Of a DNA stretch of 64,000 nt, positions 44,339 to 57,513 are shown one piece after another. The translations under genes and the position numbers were made by a program. How positions within the stretch are numbered: the stretch's first letter is position 1; the number at the start of each line of letters is the position of its first letter. The notes under the pieces were generated by a model. That model was not told where the DNA came from. It ran no database searches and saw only the letters and a program-made list of their open reading frames with translations. This DNA is from Astropecten irregularis (Eukaryota; Echinodermata; Asteroidea; Paxillosida; Astropectinidae): NCBI GenBank assembly GCA_963971285.1, contig OZ020249.1:1240001-1304000 (forward strand), read 5' to 3'.

Positions 44339-45691
44339 TATTTTTTTTGACTTTGTTCTGCGGCCCATAGACTTCAGTGTACACAGATTTTTGTCCGCGG
44401 CACTTTGGTCACTTTGAAACAGCCGATCTTAACCAAACTTGGTCTGAATGAAGTCCATATAGGGTAGTTGTTCCCCGAAACTTTTCGTCATCATGACGTC
44501 AAAACTTGATTTTATATGATTTTTTTAATTATCAAACTAGCCCGTTCACTTTGTACACAGATTACGTGAACATGGTCGTTGTACTAAACATAAAGCTCGA
44601 TCAATTCCCCATACACTATGTACAGTGTACATGTAGGCCTACGTACGCAATTCACTGTTTGTAACATACAATGCACATGTCCGATTGCGTGATACAAAAC
44701 GTCGTTTACACTTGCCATAGTTTGCACGTAATTCCTTTTATATATCATTAAATACCAGCACCAAATCTTAATCGAAATGCTATCGATGTAGGTTGCTCTG
44801 TACGTGAAAATATTGGTCATTAAATAAAACATACGATTTAAACAACATAAATACAAGGCGCGTTCAGATGTTTGATTGCCTGGATTATATATGCCGTTTT
44901 TTCATTTACTTCCTTATCATAGTTGCCAGCAAAGCAGCGTAAATGCTGATTTTGAGCCGTGTTTTGACCAGACAACCACGCACGCGCAGCAATCTACTTA
45001 TACCGTTTTCAGTACGTAAGGTTGCACCCAAGTAAATAAACTCCCGTGGACAACAGTGATAAATCCTCAAACTTCAAAAATCGTAAAAAAATATACAGAA
45101 CTCTCACAGCTGTTCAAGTTGCACAGAAAAATGATGATGAACATGTAACCTTTCATTTTCTTTTCATTTTATGGTAGGGTGACAGTTGAATTTTTGAGTT
45201 ATACTCATTCTCAGCTGACCACCCCTAAAACAAGGGTACGGATCACTCCAGTCAAAGAAGCCATTAAAAAAAAACATCCCTCTGCAAAGCGGCTGAAATA
45301 GACCCACTTTCTCACCCAATTGCATCAAAAATGGTCACAAATGGAAGCCCAGAGTCCAGGCAGGAGGTCCAGTGCCGTATTTCTTCAATCCTTCATTTTC
45401 AAAGCTCTCACAACTCTCTTATTTCAAATATATTGAGTGCTTAACTTTTATTCATGAGCTCGGCGGACCCATTTGGCCACTACATGTATTTACTTGGCTG
45501 CACCCGTATTTTCCGAGCGCACGGTTTTGAATAACGCCCTCTTTTGATTAAAACGAGAAATCATTTCCCGAAGACGATATCATTTATTTGCTGAATCAAA
45601 CAACATCAGCGATGTGTATTTAATTAGAGAAATATTTTATATCATATGCGGAAAAGCCATGTGTTCTGTTTTCAACAGACACAACCTCTAG
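44339..45691 (+). mobile_element. 1.35-kb tandem-type unit, copy 2
   Basis: Full unit with an intact embedded MITE: GGTTGCACCCAAGTAAATA at 45021 and TATTTACTTGGCTGCACCC at 45487. Ends at CTAG 45688-45691. Confidence 0.7.
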
Positions 45692-47034
45692 TTGGGTTTT
45701 CCGCGTCAGCGAAAACCCTTTATTTTTGTTCTGTTTTTTTTTTCTTTTCTTCTTCCATTTTGATTTCCCATAGACTTTACACAGGGGCATTCTACACGCC
45801 AATTTGGTCCCTTTTAAAAAGCCAATCTTAACCAAACTTGGTCTAAAGGAAGTCCATATAGGGTAGTTGTCTCCCGAAACTTTTCGCCATGATGACGTCA
45901 TCAGGTGTCACGTGACAGTGTCTTAAAGGGGCAAACTTCAGACATCAATTATGAACGAACCCTAAGTTTGATTGAGTTGAAACTTGGTATGTATCCAAGT
46001 CGGGAAGTGTTATATCGAAAAATTTCAATGACGTCATCATGACGTCATTCTCTGATTTTTTATGATTTATTGAAATTTTTGGTTATTAAAGTTCTTTTAA
46101 CGATATCAAGTAAACAAAACAAGATATCTTTGAATTTCTTTTTGATAATTATTAAGCATACACCATAGATGAAAACTACATAGACAAAAAATCGGTGACG
46201 TCATCATGACGTCATAAAAATTGCATTTTTTATAACACACAGTAGGAACGGCCGATCGCCTAGAAAATTGGTAGGTTGGGGAAATGGAAGTTGCGGATCG
46301 TAATTATGAAGTTACGTCACGACGGCGTCATCACTTGAATTTTTATGATTTTTAAAATCTTTCTCACGCTAGCCCAATGACTTGTACAGAGCTCTGTACG
46401 TGAAAATATTGGTCATAAAATGAAACATACGATTTAAACACCATTCATGCCAGGCGCGCGAAAGGTTGTTTGCCTACTTTATATATGCCGTGTTCTCCTT
46501 TTTTTCCTTATCATAGTTGCCTACAGCGTAAATGCTGTTTTTGACAAGACAACCACGCACTCGCAACAATCTACTTAGACCGTTTTCAGTAATTCATGAA
46601 TCGGTAATCCGAGCAGACGGTTTTGAATGGCGCCCTCTTTTGATTAAACAAAGTACATAGTTGCTTGTTTTAATCAAAAGAGGGCGCCATTCAAAACCGT
46701 CTGCACCGGATGACTGTTATTCGTTAGGCCATGCCAGGGGTGCTTTGTTGTCAGACAGCAGTGTTTACCCGTTTGCATCTATATGGCACACAGTCACACA
46801 TAGTTTTATAAAACCACTTTATGTGGCCAAGACACGTGACGTAAGATTAAAGGTGCACACTTCAAAACTCCAAAAGTGATTTGTTTAACTCAAGTTTTCT
46901 ACATTTAGATACGGTCACTTTTAAACCATCTGTCTCAATCAAACAAAATAAGTGATGTGTTTTAATTGGAGAAATATTTTATATCATTATGCGGAAAAGC
47001 CATGTGTTCTGTTTTAAACAGACACAACCTCTAG
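45692..47034 (+). mobile_element. HINE-like element lacking 130-bp repeats
   Basis: The 5' hairpin GGGTTTTCCGC/GCGAAAACCC differs from GGCTTTTTCGC/GCGAAAAGCC by paired compensatory changes. The body is the GTGTCTTAAAGGGGC type, followed by a 90-bp palindrome (46614-46703). Ends with hairpin plus CTAG at 47031-47034. Confidence 0.7.
46614..46703. repeat. 90-bp near-perfect palindrome
   Basis: CAGACGGTTTTGAATGGCGC and the following CCTCTTTTGATTAAA are repeated inverse after a loop of about 14 bases; the arms are about 38 bp. It is formed by two facing copies of the terminus seen at 30079. Confidence 0.75.
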
Positions 47035-48368
47035 TATTTTTTTTGAGTTTGTTCTGTGGCCCATAGACTTTGTACACAGATTTTTCTGCGCGGCACTTTG
47101 GTTACTTTAAAACAGCCGATCTTAACCAAACTTGGTCTGAATGAAGTCCATATTGGGTAGTTGTGCCCCGAAACTTTTCACCATCATGGCGTCAAAACTT
47201 GATTTTATATGATTTTTAAAAAATATTTTATAGCCCGTTCACTTTGTACACAGATTACGTGAACGTGGTCGTTGTACAAAACATAAAGCTCGATCAATGT
47301 CCCATACACTATGTACAGTGTACATGTAGGCCCAGGTACGCAATTCACTGTGCATATGTCCGATTGCGTGACACAAAACGTCGTTTACCACTTGCCATAG
47401 TTTGCACGTAATTCCTTTTATATATTATTAAATACCAGCACCAAATCTTAATCGAAATGCTATCGATGTAGGTTGCTCTGTACGTGAAAATATTGGTCAT
47501 TAAATAAAACATACGATGTCAACAACATAAAATACAAGGCGCGTTCAGATGTTTGATTGCCTGGATTATATATGCCGCTTTTTTATTTACTTCCTTATCA
47601 TAGTTGCCAGCAAAGCAGCGTAAATGCTGATTTTGACCCGTGTTTTGACCAGACAACCGCGCACGCGCAGCAATCTACTTATACCGTTTTCAGTAAGTAA
47701 ATAAACTCCCGCGGTCAACAGTGATAAATCCCCAAACTTCAAAAATCGTTAAAAAATATACAGAACTCTCACAGCTGTTCAAGTTGCACAGAAAAATGAT
47801 GATGAACATGTAACCTTTCATTTTCTTTTCATTTTATAGTAGGGTGACCGTTGAATTTTTGAGTTATACTCATTCTCAGCTGACCACCCCTAAAAGAAGG
47901 TACGGATCACTCCAGTCAAAGAAGCCATCAAAAAAAAAACATCCCTCTGCAAAGCGGCTGAAATAGACCCACTTTCTCACCCAATTGCATCAAAAATGGT
48001 CACAAATGGAAGCCCGGAGACCAGGCAGGAGGTCCAGTGCCATATTTCTTCAATCCTTCATTTTCATAGCTCTCACAACTCTCTTATTTCAAATATATTG
48101 AGTGCTTAACTTTTATTCATGAGCTCGGCGGACCCATTTTGCCACTACATGTATTTACTTGGCTGCACCCGTAATGCAGGATTCAGTTTTCCGAGCGCAC
48201 GGTTTTGAATAACGCCCTCTTTTGATTAAAACGAGAAATCATTCCCGAAGACGATAGCATTTATTTGCTGAATCAAACAACATCAGCGATGTGTATTTTA
48301 TTTGAGAAATATATTATATCATATGCGGAAAAGCCATGTGTTCTGTTTTCAACAGACACAACCTCTAG
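47035..48368 (+). mobile_element. 1.35-kb head-to-tail unit, tandem copy A
   Basis: First of a strictly tandem run. CTAG at 48365-48368 is followed at once by the TATTTTTTTTGAG head of the next unit. Confidence 0.75.
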
Positions 48369-49734
48369 TATTTTTTTTGAGTTTGTTCTGTGGCCCATAG
48401 ACTTTGTACACAGATTTTTCTGCGCGGCACTTTGGTTACTTTAAAACAGCCGATCTTAACCAAACTTGGCCTGAATGAAGTCCGTATAGGGTAGTTGTGC
48501 CCCGAAACTTTTCATCATCATGACGTCAAAACTTGATTTTATATGATTTTTTTAAAATATTGTATAGCCCGTTCACTTTGTACACAGATTACGTGAACGT
48601 GGTCGTTGTACAAAACATAAAGCTCGATCAATTTCCCATACACTATGTACAGTGTACATGTAGGCCTACGTACGTAATTCACTGTGTATAACATACAATG
48701 CACATGTCCGATTGCGTGACACAAAACGTCGTTTACAACTTGCCATAGTTTGCACGTAATTCCTTTTATATATCATTAAATACCAGCACCAAATCTTAAT
48801 CGAAATGCTATCGATGTAGGTTGCTCTGTACGCGAAAATATTGGTCATTAAAAAAAACATACGATTTAAACAACATAAATACAAGGCGCGATCAGATGTT
48901 TGATTGCCTGGGTTATATATGCCGTTTTTTCATTTACTTCCTTATCATAGTTGCCAGCAAAGCAGCGTAAATGCTGATTTTGAGCCGTGTTTTGACCAGA
49001 CAACCACGCACGCGCAGCAATCTACTTATACCGTTTTCAGTACGTAAGGTTGCACCCAAGTAAATAAACTCCCGTGGACAACAGTGATAAATCCTCAAAC
49101 TTCAAAAATCGTTGAAAAATATTCAGAACTCTCACAGCTATTCAAGTTGCACAGAAAAATGATGATGAACATGTAACCTTTCATTTTCTTTTCATTTTAT
49201 GGTAGGGTGACGGTTGAATTTTTGAGATATACTCATTCTCAGCTGACCACCCCTAAAACAAGGTACGGATCACTCCAGTCAAAGAAGCCATTAAAACAAA
49301 AAAACATCCCTCTGCAAAGCGGCTGAAATAGACCCACTTTCCCACCCAATTGCGTCAAAAATGGTCACAAATGTAAGCCCAGAGTCCAGGCAGGAGGTCC
49401 AGTGCCATATTTCTTCAATCCTTCATTTCAATAGCTCTCACAACTCTCTTATTTCAAATATATTGAGTGCTTAACTTTTATTCATGAGCTCGGCGGACCC
49501 ATTTTGCCACTACATGTATTTACTTGGCTGCACCCGTAATGCAGGATTCAGTTTTCCGAGCGCACGGTTTTGAATAACGCCCTCTTTTGATTAAAACGAG
49601 AAATCATTTCCCGAAGACGATATCATTTATTTGCTGAATCAAACAACATCAGCGATGTGTATTTAATTTGAGAAATATTTTATATCATATGCGGAAAAGC
49701 CATGTGTTCTGTTTTCAACAGACACAACCTCTAG
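48369..49734 (+). mobile_element. 1.35-kb head-to-tail unit, tandem copy B
   Basis: Same head and tail. Carries the full GGTTGCACCC MITE and an extra AATGCAGGATTCAG insertion near 49535 that is also in copy A, so A and B share a recent parent. Confidence 0.75.
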
Positions 49735-51084
49735 TATTTTTTTTGAGTTTGTGCTGTGGCCCATAGACTTTGTACACAGATTTTTGTCCGCGGCACTTTG
49801 GTCACTTTGAAACAGCCGATCTTAACCAAACTTGGTCTGAATGAAGTCCATATAGGGTAGTTGTTCCCCGAAACTTTTCGTCATCATGACGTCAAAACTT
49901 GATTTTATATGATTTTTTTAATTATCAAACTAGCCCGTTCACTTTGTACACAGATTACGTGAACATGGTCGTTGTACTAAACATAAAGCTTGATCAATTC
50001 CCCATACACTATGTACAGTGTACATGTAGGCCTGCGTACGCAATTCACTGTTTGTAACATACAATGCACATGTCCGATTGCGTGATACAAAACGTCGTTT
50101 ACACTTGCCATAGTTTGCACGTAATTCCTTTTATATATCATTAAATACCAGCACCAAATCTTAATCGAAATGCTATCGATGTAGGTTGCTCTGTACGTGA
50201 AAATATTGGTCATTAAATAAAACATACGATGTCAACAACATAAATACAAGGCGCGTTGAGATGTTTGATTGCCTGGATTATATATGCCGCTTTTTCATTT
50301 ACTTCCTTATCATAGTTGCCAGCAAAGCAGCGTAAATGCTGATTTTGAGCCGTGTTTTGACCAGACAACCACGCACGCGCAGCAATCTACTTATACCGTT
50401 TTCAGTACGTAAGGTTGCACCCAAGTAAATAAACTCCCGTGGACAACAGTGATAAATCCCCAAACTTCAAAAATCGTTAAAAAATATACAGAACTCTCAC
50501 AGCTGTTCAAGTTGCACAGAAAAATGATGATGAACATGTAACCTTTCATTTTCTTTTCATTTTATGGTAGGGAGACCGTTGAATTTTTGAGTTATACTCA
50601 TTCTCAGCTGACCACCCCTAAAACAAGGTACGGATCACTCCAGTCAAAGAAGCCATTAAAAAAAAAACATCCCACTGCAAAGCGGCTGAAATAGACCCAC
50701 TTTCTCACCCAATTGCATCAAAAATGGTCACAAATGGAAGCCCAGAGACCGGGCAGGAGGTCCAGTGCCGTATTACTTAAATCCTTCATTTTCATAGCTC
50801 TTACAACTCTCTTATTTCAAATATATTGAGTGCTTAACTTTTATTCATGAGCTCGGCGGACCCATTTTGCCACTACATGTATTTACTTGGCTGCACCCGT
50901 ATTTTCCGAGCGCACGGTTTTGAATAACGCCCTCTTTTGATTAAAACGAGAAATCATTTCCCGAAGACGATATCATTTATTTGCTGAATCAAACAACATC
51001 AGCGATGTGTATTTAATTAGAGAAATATTCTATATCATATGCGGAAAAGCCATATGTGCTGTTTTCAACAGCCATAAACTCTAG
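49735..51084 (+). mobile_element. 1.35-kb head-to-tail unit, tandem copy C (1350 bp)
   Basis: Nearly identical to the next unit at an offset of exactly 1350 bases, including private variants such as GGGAGACCGTTGAA and GCCGTATTACTTAAATCC. The 3' hairpin is the TATGTGCTGTT type, unlike copies A and B. Confidence 0.75.
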
Positions 51085-52801
51085 TATTTTTTTTGAGTTT
51101 GTGCTGTGGCCCATAGACTTTGTACACAGATTTTTGTCCGCGGCACTTTGGTCACTTTGAAACAGCCGATCTTAACCAAACTTGGTCTGAATGAAGTCCA
51201 TATAGGGTAGTTGTTCCCCGAAACTTTTCGTCATCATGACGTCAAAACTTGATTTTATATGATTTTTTTAATTATCAAACTAGCCCGTTCACTTTGTACA
51301 CAGATTACGTGAACATGGTCGTTGTACTAAACATAAAGCTTGATCAATTCCCCATACACTATGTACAGTGTACATGTAGGCCTGCGTACGCAATTCACTG
51401 TTTGTAACATACAATGCACATGTCCGATTGCGTGATACAAAACGTCGTTTACACTTGCCATAGTTTGCACGTAATTCCTTTTATATATCATTAAATACCA
51501 GCACCAAATCTTAATCGAAATGCTATCGATGTAGGTTGCTCTGTACGTGAAAATATTGGTCATTAAATAAAACATACGATGTCAACAACATAAATACAAG
51601 GCGCGTTGAGATGTTTGATTGCCTGGATTATATATGCCGCTTTTTCATTTACTTCCTTATCATAGTTGCCAGCAAAGCAGCGTAAATGCTGATTTTGAGC
51701 CGTGTTTTGACCAGACAACCACGCACGCGCAGCAATCTACTTATACCGTTTTCAGTACGTAAGGTTGCACCCAAGTAAATAAACTCCCGTGGACAACAGT
51801 GATAAATCCCCAAACTTCAAAAATCGTTAAAAAATATACAGAACTCTCACAGCTGTTCAAGTTGCACAGAAAAATGATGATGAACATGTAACCTTTCATT
51901 TTCTTTTCATTTTATGGTAGGGAGACCGTTGAATTTTTGAGTTATACTCATTCTCAGCTGACCACCCCTAAAACAAGGTACGGATCACTCCAGTCAAAGA
52001 AGCCATTAAAAAAAAAACATCCCACTGCAAAGCGGCTGAAATAGACCCACTTTCTCACCCAATTGCATCAAAAATGGTCACAAATGGAAGCCCAGAGACC
52101 GGGCAGGAGGTCCAGTGCCGTATTACTTAAATCCTTCATTTTCATAGCTCTTACAACTCTCTTATTTCAAATATATTGAGTGCTTAACTTTTATTCATGA
52201 GCTCGGCGGACCCATTTTGCCACTACATGTATTTACTTGGCTGCACCCGTATTTTCCGAGCGCACGGTTTTCAATAACGCCCTCACTTGATTAAAACGAG
52301 ATGCTGCGGTGGTGTCAGTATTATTATTTTGTACACCGCCTATCGTCTTTTATTGAAATCATGGAAGACGGAAAGTCTTTTATATTAAATACCGGCACCA
52401 CCATCTTAATAGGAATACTATCGATGTAGGTTGCGGAGTATTGTACGTCGTTTTACGGGTCGTGCCTCTTATACATGTGGAACTTAATACTTTGGAATAG
52501 TTGTATATGGAAAAACTGCAATGATCCATAGACTTTGCCTTTTTTTCAAGTGGCAATTTGACGTTTTACATATGAACAAATTAAAGTCACGTCCTTTCCC
52601 CTAGACTTTGTAGGCATCTTATCTTGTTCTATACGTGGCAATAAGTATAAGACTGAAGTTCAATATTCACAAAACGATTTCATATTCGCAAATGATTTTA
52701 TATTTTCAAATGATATCATCTTCAAGAAATCATTTGAAATCATTTAAAATACCATATGCGGAAAAGCCATGTGTTCTGTTTTCAACAGACACAACCTCTA
52801 G
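51085..52801 (+). mobile_element. Tandem copy D with replaced 3' half
   Basis: It matches copy C until about 52270, then switches to unrelated sequence containing a block that is inverse to 30290-30345. It still ends with GCGGAAAAGCC, the TGTGTTCTGTT/AACAGACACA hairpin and CTAG at 52798-52801. Confidence 0.65.
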
Positions 52802-53792
52802 TTTTTCTTCTTCCTCTTCTTCTTCTTGTCGCTTGAGTTACCATAGACTTTTTCTCTGCGGCACTTTGACTATTTTTAAACTGCCGATTTTAACCAAACT
52901 TGGTCTGAAGGAAGTCCATATAGGGTAGTTGTCTCCCGAAACTTTTCGTCATTATGACGTCATCAGGTGTCATGTGACCAACGATTTGAATTTAATAATC
53001 AAAATCTTTAAAAATCAACAACAAATCAACGGATTGAGATATTAAGTTGATTCTTTCACCAAAAGTGATTGTTACGCAGGGTCTTTCTTTGAGACACATT
53101 GCTTGACCTCTGTGACCTCTACTTCCGGTCAAACAGGAAGTAGCTCCTCATTTAAAAGTGGTAAGAGCTAGGATCATGATTCTTTCACCAAATATTAATG
53201 TTAGGCAAGGTCTTTCTTTGTGACACAATGCTTGACCTCTGTGACCTCTACTTCCGGTCAAACAGGAAGTAGCTCCTCATTTAAAAAAGTTAAGAGCTAC
53301 AATCATGATTCTTTTACTAAATATCAATGTTAGGCAAGATCTTTCTTTGTGACACATTACTTGACCTCGGTGACCTTTACTTCCGGTCAAACCGGAAGTT
53401 GCTCCTCATTTAAAAGTGGTAAGAGCTACAATCATGATTCTTTCACTAAATATCAATGTTAGGCAAGATCTTTCTTTGTGACACATTGCTTGACCTCCAT
53501 GACCTCTACTTCCGGTCAAACAGGAAGTAGCTCCTCATTTAAATGTTTTAAGGGCTAGAATCATGATTCTTTTACCAAAAGTGAATGTTAGGCAAGGAAT
53601 TTCTTTGTGACAGATTGGTTGACCTCTGTGACCTCTACTTCCGGTCAAAAGTGGTAAGAGCTAGGATCATAATTCTTTTTCCAAAAGGCAATATTAGGGA
53701 AGGTCGTTCTTAGTGACAATTCTTATTGATAAGCAATTTATATCATATGCGGAAAAGCCTTATGTGCTGTTTTCAACAGCCATAAACTCTAG
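52802..53792 (+). mobile_element. HINE-like element, 5' hairpin missing, five 130-bp repeats
   Basis: It begins in the TTC/CTT tract, has the element-1 type body (TGACGTCATCAGG) and repeats at 53060-53680, one of them truncated. The end is the TATGTGCTGTT hairpin and CTAG at 53789-53792. Confidence 0.65.
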
Positions 53793-54812
53793 TTTTACTT
53801 TCTTCTTCTTCTTCTTCTTCTTGTCGTTGGAATTCCTATAGACTTTGCACATGTGCATTCTCGGTGGCACTTTAGCCACTTTTAAATTGCCGATTTTAAC
53901 CAAACTTGGTCAAAACAAAGTCCCCATAGGATAGTTGTGTCCCGAAACTTTTCGTCATCATGACGTCATCAGGTGTCACGTGACAGTGTCTTAAAGGGGC
54001 AAACTTCAGACATCAATTATGAACGAACCCTAAGTCCGATTGAGTTGAAACTTGGTATGTATCTAAGTCGGGAAGTGTTATATCGAAAAATTGCAATGAC
54101 GTCATCGTGACGTCATTCCCTGATTTTTTATGATTTATTGAAATTTTGGGTCATTAAAGTTCTTTTAACGATATCTAGTAAACGAAACAAGATATCTTTG
54201 AATTTCTTTTTGATAATTCTTCAGCATACACCATAGATGAACACTGCATAGACAAAAATCTTGTGACGTCATCATGACGTCATAAAAAATGCGATTTTTA
54301 TAACGCATAGCAGGAACGGCCGATCGCCTTGAAAATTGGTGGGTTGGTAAAATGGAGGTTCGGGATCGTAATTATAAAGTTACGTCAAGATAGCGTCATT
54401 TGTTTATTTTTTATGATTGTTTAAAATATTTTTTCACGCCAGCCCATTGACTTGTACGTAAAAATATTGGTCACTAAAAGCAAGGCGCGGGCATTTGGTT
54501 GCAGCCTGTTTTATAATATATGCAGTATTCTCCTTCATTTCCTTATCATAGTTGCCAGCGTAAAATACTGTTTTAACAAAACAACTACGCATGCGTTACA
54601 ATCTACCTAGACCACTTTCAAGTAATGCATGAATGGAGCACACGGTTTTGAATGGCGCCCTCTTTGGTTTAAAACAAGAAACTGCGGTGGTGTCAGTATG
54701 TTATTTGAAAATCAACAAAAAGTCTACGGTTTGAGATATTAAGTTGATTGTTTCACCAAACGTGATTTGTCTTTCTTTGTGACACATATTGCTTGACATC
54801 TGTGACCTACCA
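53793..54812 (+). mobile_element. Truncated HINE-like element, no CTAG end
   Basis: Pyrimidine tract, then the GTGTCTTAAAGGGGC body and CGGTTTTGAATGGCGCCCTC terminus. It fades into a partial 130-bp unit at 54770-54812. The 3' hairpin and CTAG are absent. Marks the right edge of the array. Confidence 0.55.
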
Positions 54813-55368
54813 CCATAATTGATATGCTGACCTTAAATTATGATCGATCGATGTTACAATAATGACTAAAATTAAATAATTAATAAAGTTATTAGGCGCA
54901 AATTGCTATTTAAATGGCCGGCCGATATCAAGTGACATGAACAATTAGTATAATGTTGATGTTTTTTCCACACGAGGAAGGAATCATGCTGTCGTGTAAA
55001 GTGCGCCCTCATGTGATTATGCATATGTTATAATACACACGTATTACTTGTGGAACGTACGCGTACTGCCAAAGCTGTATTTTTTTTACATGTAGTTTAT
55101 ATGCCATGATGAGTTGTTATAATTAGAAAGGCTAGGACAATTATATATTCCGTTCCGAATTATGATTCAGTTTATGAGCGCAAAATGCAGAAAATCAACA
55201 ACGACCATTTTGATACTGAATTTGGACAATGACTTTGAATCAGTTTCACAACAGCTTATTTTTTGGGGGGTTTTCATCAAATGAGCACAGTGATATTATT
55301 CTGATCAGGACGAAACCCCAAAACAACAGCAATACAAGAAATTAATACTCTTTTCATTTTTTGTAAAA
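54813..55368. other. Gene-free spacer
   Basis: AT-rich sequence with no exon, hairpin end or repeat recognised. Confidence 0.4.
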
Positions 55369-56634
55369 GACTTTTTTGTTTTATTGCAAAACTCGGACTA
55401 TATTACCACTTTAAATTATATAAGAATTATTTCTAAACCATGTCTAGGAAGAACTGCATACAAAATGTGTCTGCAGAACACAGAGGAATTCACATTGAAA
55501 TTTATTAATTTGTAAGCAAGCTTTCTTCTTAAAATTTTAGACGGATGATATTTGTGGCACTTGACACAAGAATCATGGTTGTATGTTTAAAGGGATCATA
55601 TAAAATATAGGATTTGCAAGGCCTCCAAAACAAATTATTGAGTTTGAGACAGAAAATGGACAGTGCAAACAGTCAACATGGGAAATCTTGGTTCATCAGA
55701 TGCTGGATTTTCCAGGAAATCAATATTTAGTGTTTTTTCAAAAGATTGTTCGTTAGAATGATTTTTGGAACAAACATCAAGGACGCCGCACTTGAGTTGT
55801 TTTAGTTATCCCCTTTTACTCAAGATATGAAGATGGTGCTGGTAGAAACACGCATTTATAATATTTCAACCTTTCAGTAATGCTGTATTTATTCAGAAAT
55901 TAGTAAAACAAAGACAGAAACACGTTTGATCTCGGGGTAAGATCAAAACCATTCTTCATGTTTTATAAGAAAAGTTTGTTGTGTTTTCGCTATTTTCAGA
56001 AGACTTTTTTGTTTTATTGCAAAACTCGGACTATATTACCACTTTAAATTATATAAGAATTATTTCTAAACCATGTCTAGGAAGAACTGCATACAAAATG
56101 TGTCTGCATAACACAGAGGAATTCACATTGAAATTTATTAATTTGTAAGCAAGCTTTCTTCTGAAAATTTTAGACGGATGATATTTGTGGCACTTGACAC
56201 AAGAATCATGGTTGTATGTTTAAAGGGATCATATAAAATATAGGATTTGCAAGGCCTCCAAAACAAATTATTGAGTTTGAGACAGAAAATGGACAGTGCA
56301 AACAGTCAACATGGGAAATCTTGGTTCATCAGATGCTGGATTTTCCAGGAAATCAATATTTAGTGTTTTTTCAAAAGATTGTTCGTTAGAATGATTTTTG
56401 GAACAAACATCAAGGACGCCGCACTTGAGTTGTTTTAGTTATCCCCTTTTACTCAAGATATGAAGATGGTGCTGGTAGAAACACGCATTTATAATATTTC
56501 AACCTTTCAGTAATGCTGTATTTATTCAGAAATTAGTAAAACAAAGACAGAAACACGTTTGATCTCGGGGTAAGATCAAAACCATTCTTCATGTTTTATA
56601 AGAAAAGTTTGTTGTGTTTTCGCTATTTTCAGAT
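55369..56634. repeat. Tandem duplication of a 633-bp unit
   Basis: Two copies at about 55369-56001 and 56002-56634 differ at only a few positions (for example GTCTGCAGAAC versus GTCTGCATAAC). Each contains a fragment of the TTAA-family MITE (TATGAAGATGGTGCTGGTAG). Very recent duplication, or possibly a mis-assembly. Confidence 0.75.
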
Positions 56635-56772
56635 GTTTTGTTTTCAAACTCAGTTGCCAATTGAGGTCAAATTTCCACAGGTTTATTTTTTCATCAGGTT
56701 CATGTACCTGTTTGATCAGACAAAGTATGAGTGCTGTCCTCTGAGCTTTACCAATCATGTATTGTACATTTA

Positions 56773-57440
56773 AGAACACATTTTGCTTTCAAGAATAATT
56801 ATTGCTTTCAAACGCGACTACAAATTGGCCATGGTTTGACATATCCTGCTTAGTGTATGTCACTAGCCTGATCACAATTTGATCACGTAGTTGGAGAATG
56901 GTCATGTGTTGACATGTCGCTGCTGAGTGTATCAGTCACTATCCCAATGGCAAATTTACCGCAGTGAAGAATGGTCATGGGTTAACATGTCCCTGTTGAG
57001 TATCAGTCACTATACCAATGGCAAATTGACCACACAGTGAAGAATGTTTTGTACCTTTAAGAACACATTTTGCTTTCAAGAATAATTATTGCTTTCAAAC
57101 GCGACTACAAATTGGCCATGGTTTGACATGTCCCTGCTGAGTGTATCAGTCACTATCCTGATGACAAATTGACCACACAGTGAAGAATGGTCACATATTG
57201 ACATGTCGCTGCTGAGTGTATCAGTCACTATCCTGATGACATGTTGACCATGCAGTGAAGAATGGTCATGTGTTGACATGTCCCTGCTGAGTGTATCAGT
57301 CACTATTTGATGACAAATTGACCACACAATGAAGAATGGTCATGTGTTGACATGTCCCTGCTGAGTGTATCAGTCAATATCCTGATGACATGTTGACCAT
57401 GCAGTGAAGAATGGTCAAGTGTTGACATGTCCTGGTGAGT
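56773..57440. repeat. 75-bp minisatellite, CATGTCCCTGCTGAGTGTAT type
   Basis: Diverged units each contain TTGACATGTCNCTGCTGAG, TATCAGTCACTAT, GATGACAAATTGACC and GAAGAATGGTCA. The period is 75 bp in the best-conserved part (57130-57390). AAGAACACATTTTGCTTTCA recurs at 56773 and 57060, a larger duplication of about 286 bp. Confidence 0.65.
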
Positions 57441-57513
57441 AATCACAGTTAATGAAGAGAATATTGTTACTGATGTATTAACAAGCAGACATTTGAGGAA
57501 AAAAATACATTTT

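Noticed and set aside
40688..51575. An 82-codon minus-strand ORF repeated in five places (MFYLMTNIFTYRATYIDS start).
   Set aside because: It simply recurs with the 1.35-kb repeat unit. One copy is frameshifted, the composition is non-protein-like and no start context or partner exon exists.
57076..57327. An ORF with 25-residue repeats.
   Set aside because: It is a translation of the 75-bp minisatellite.
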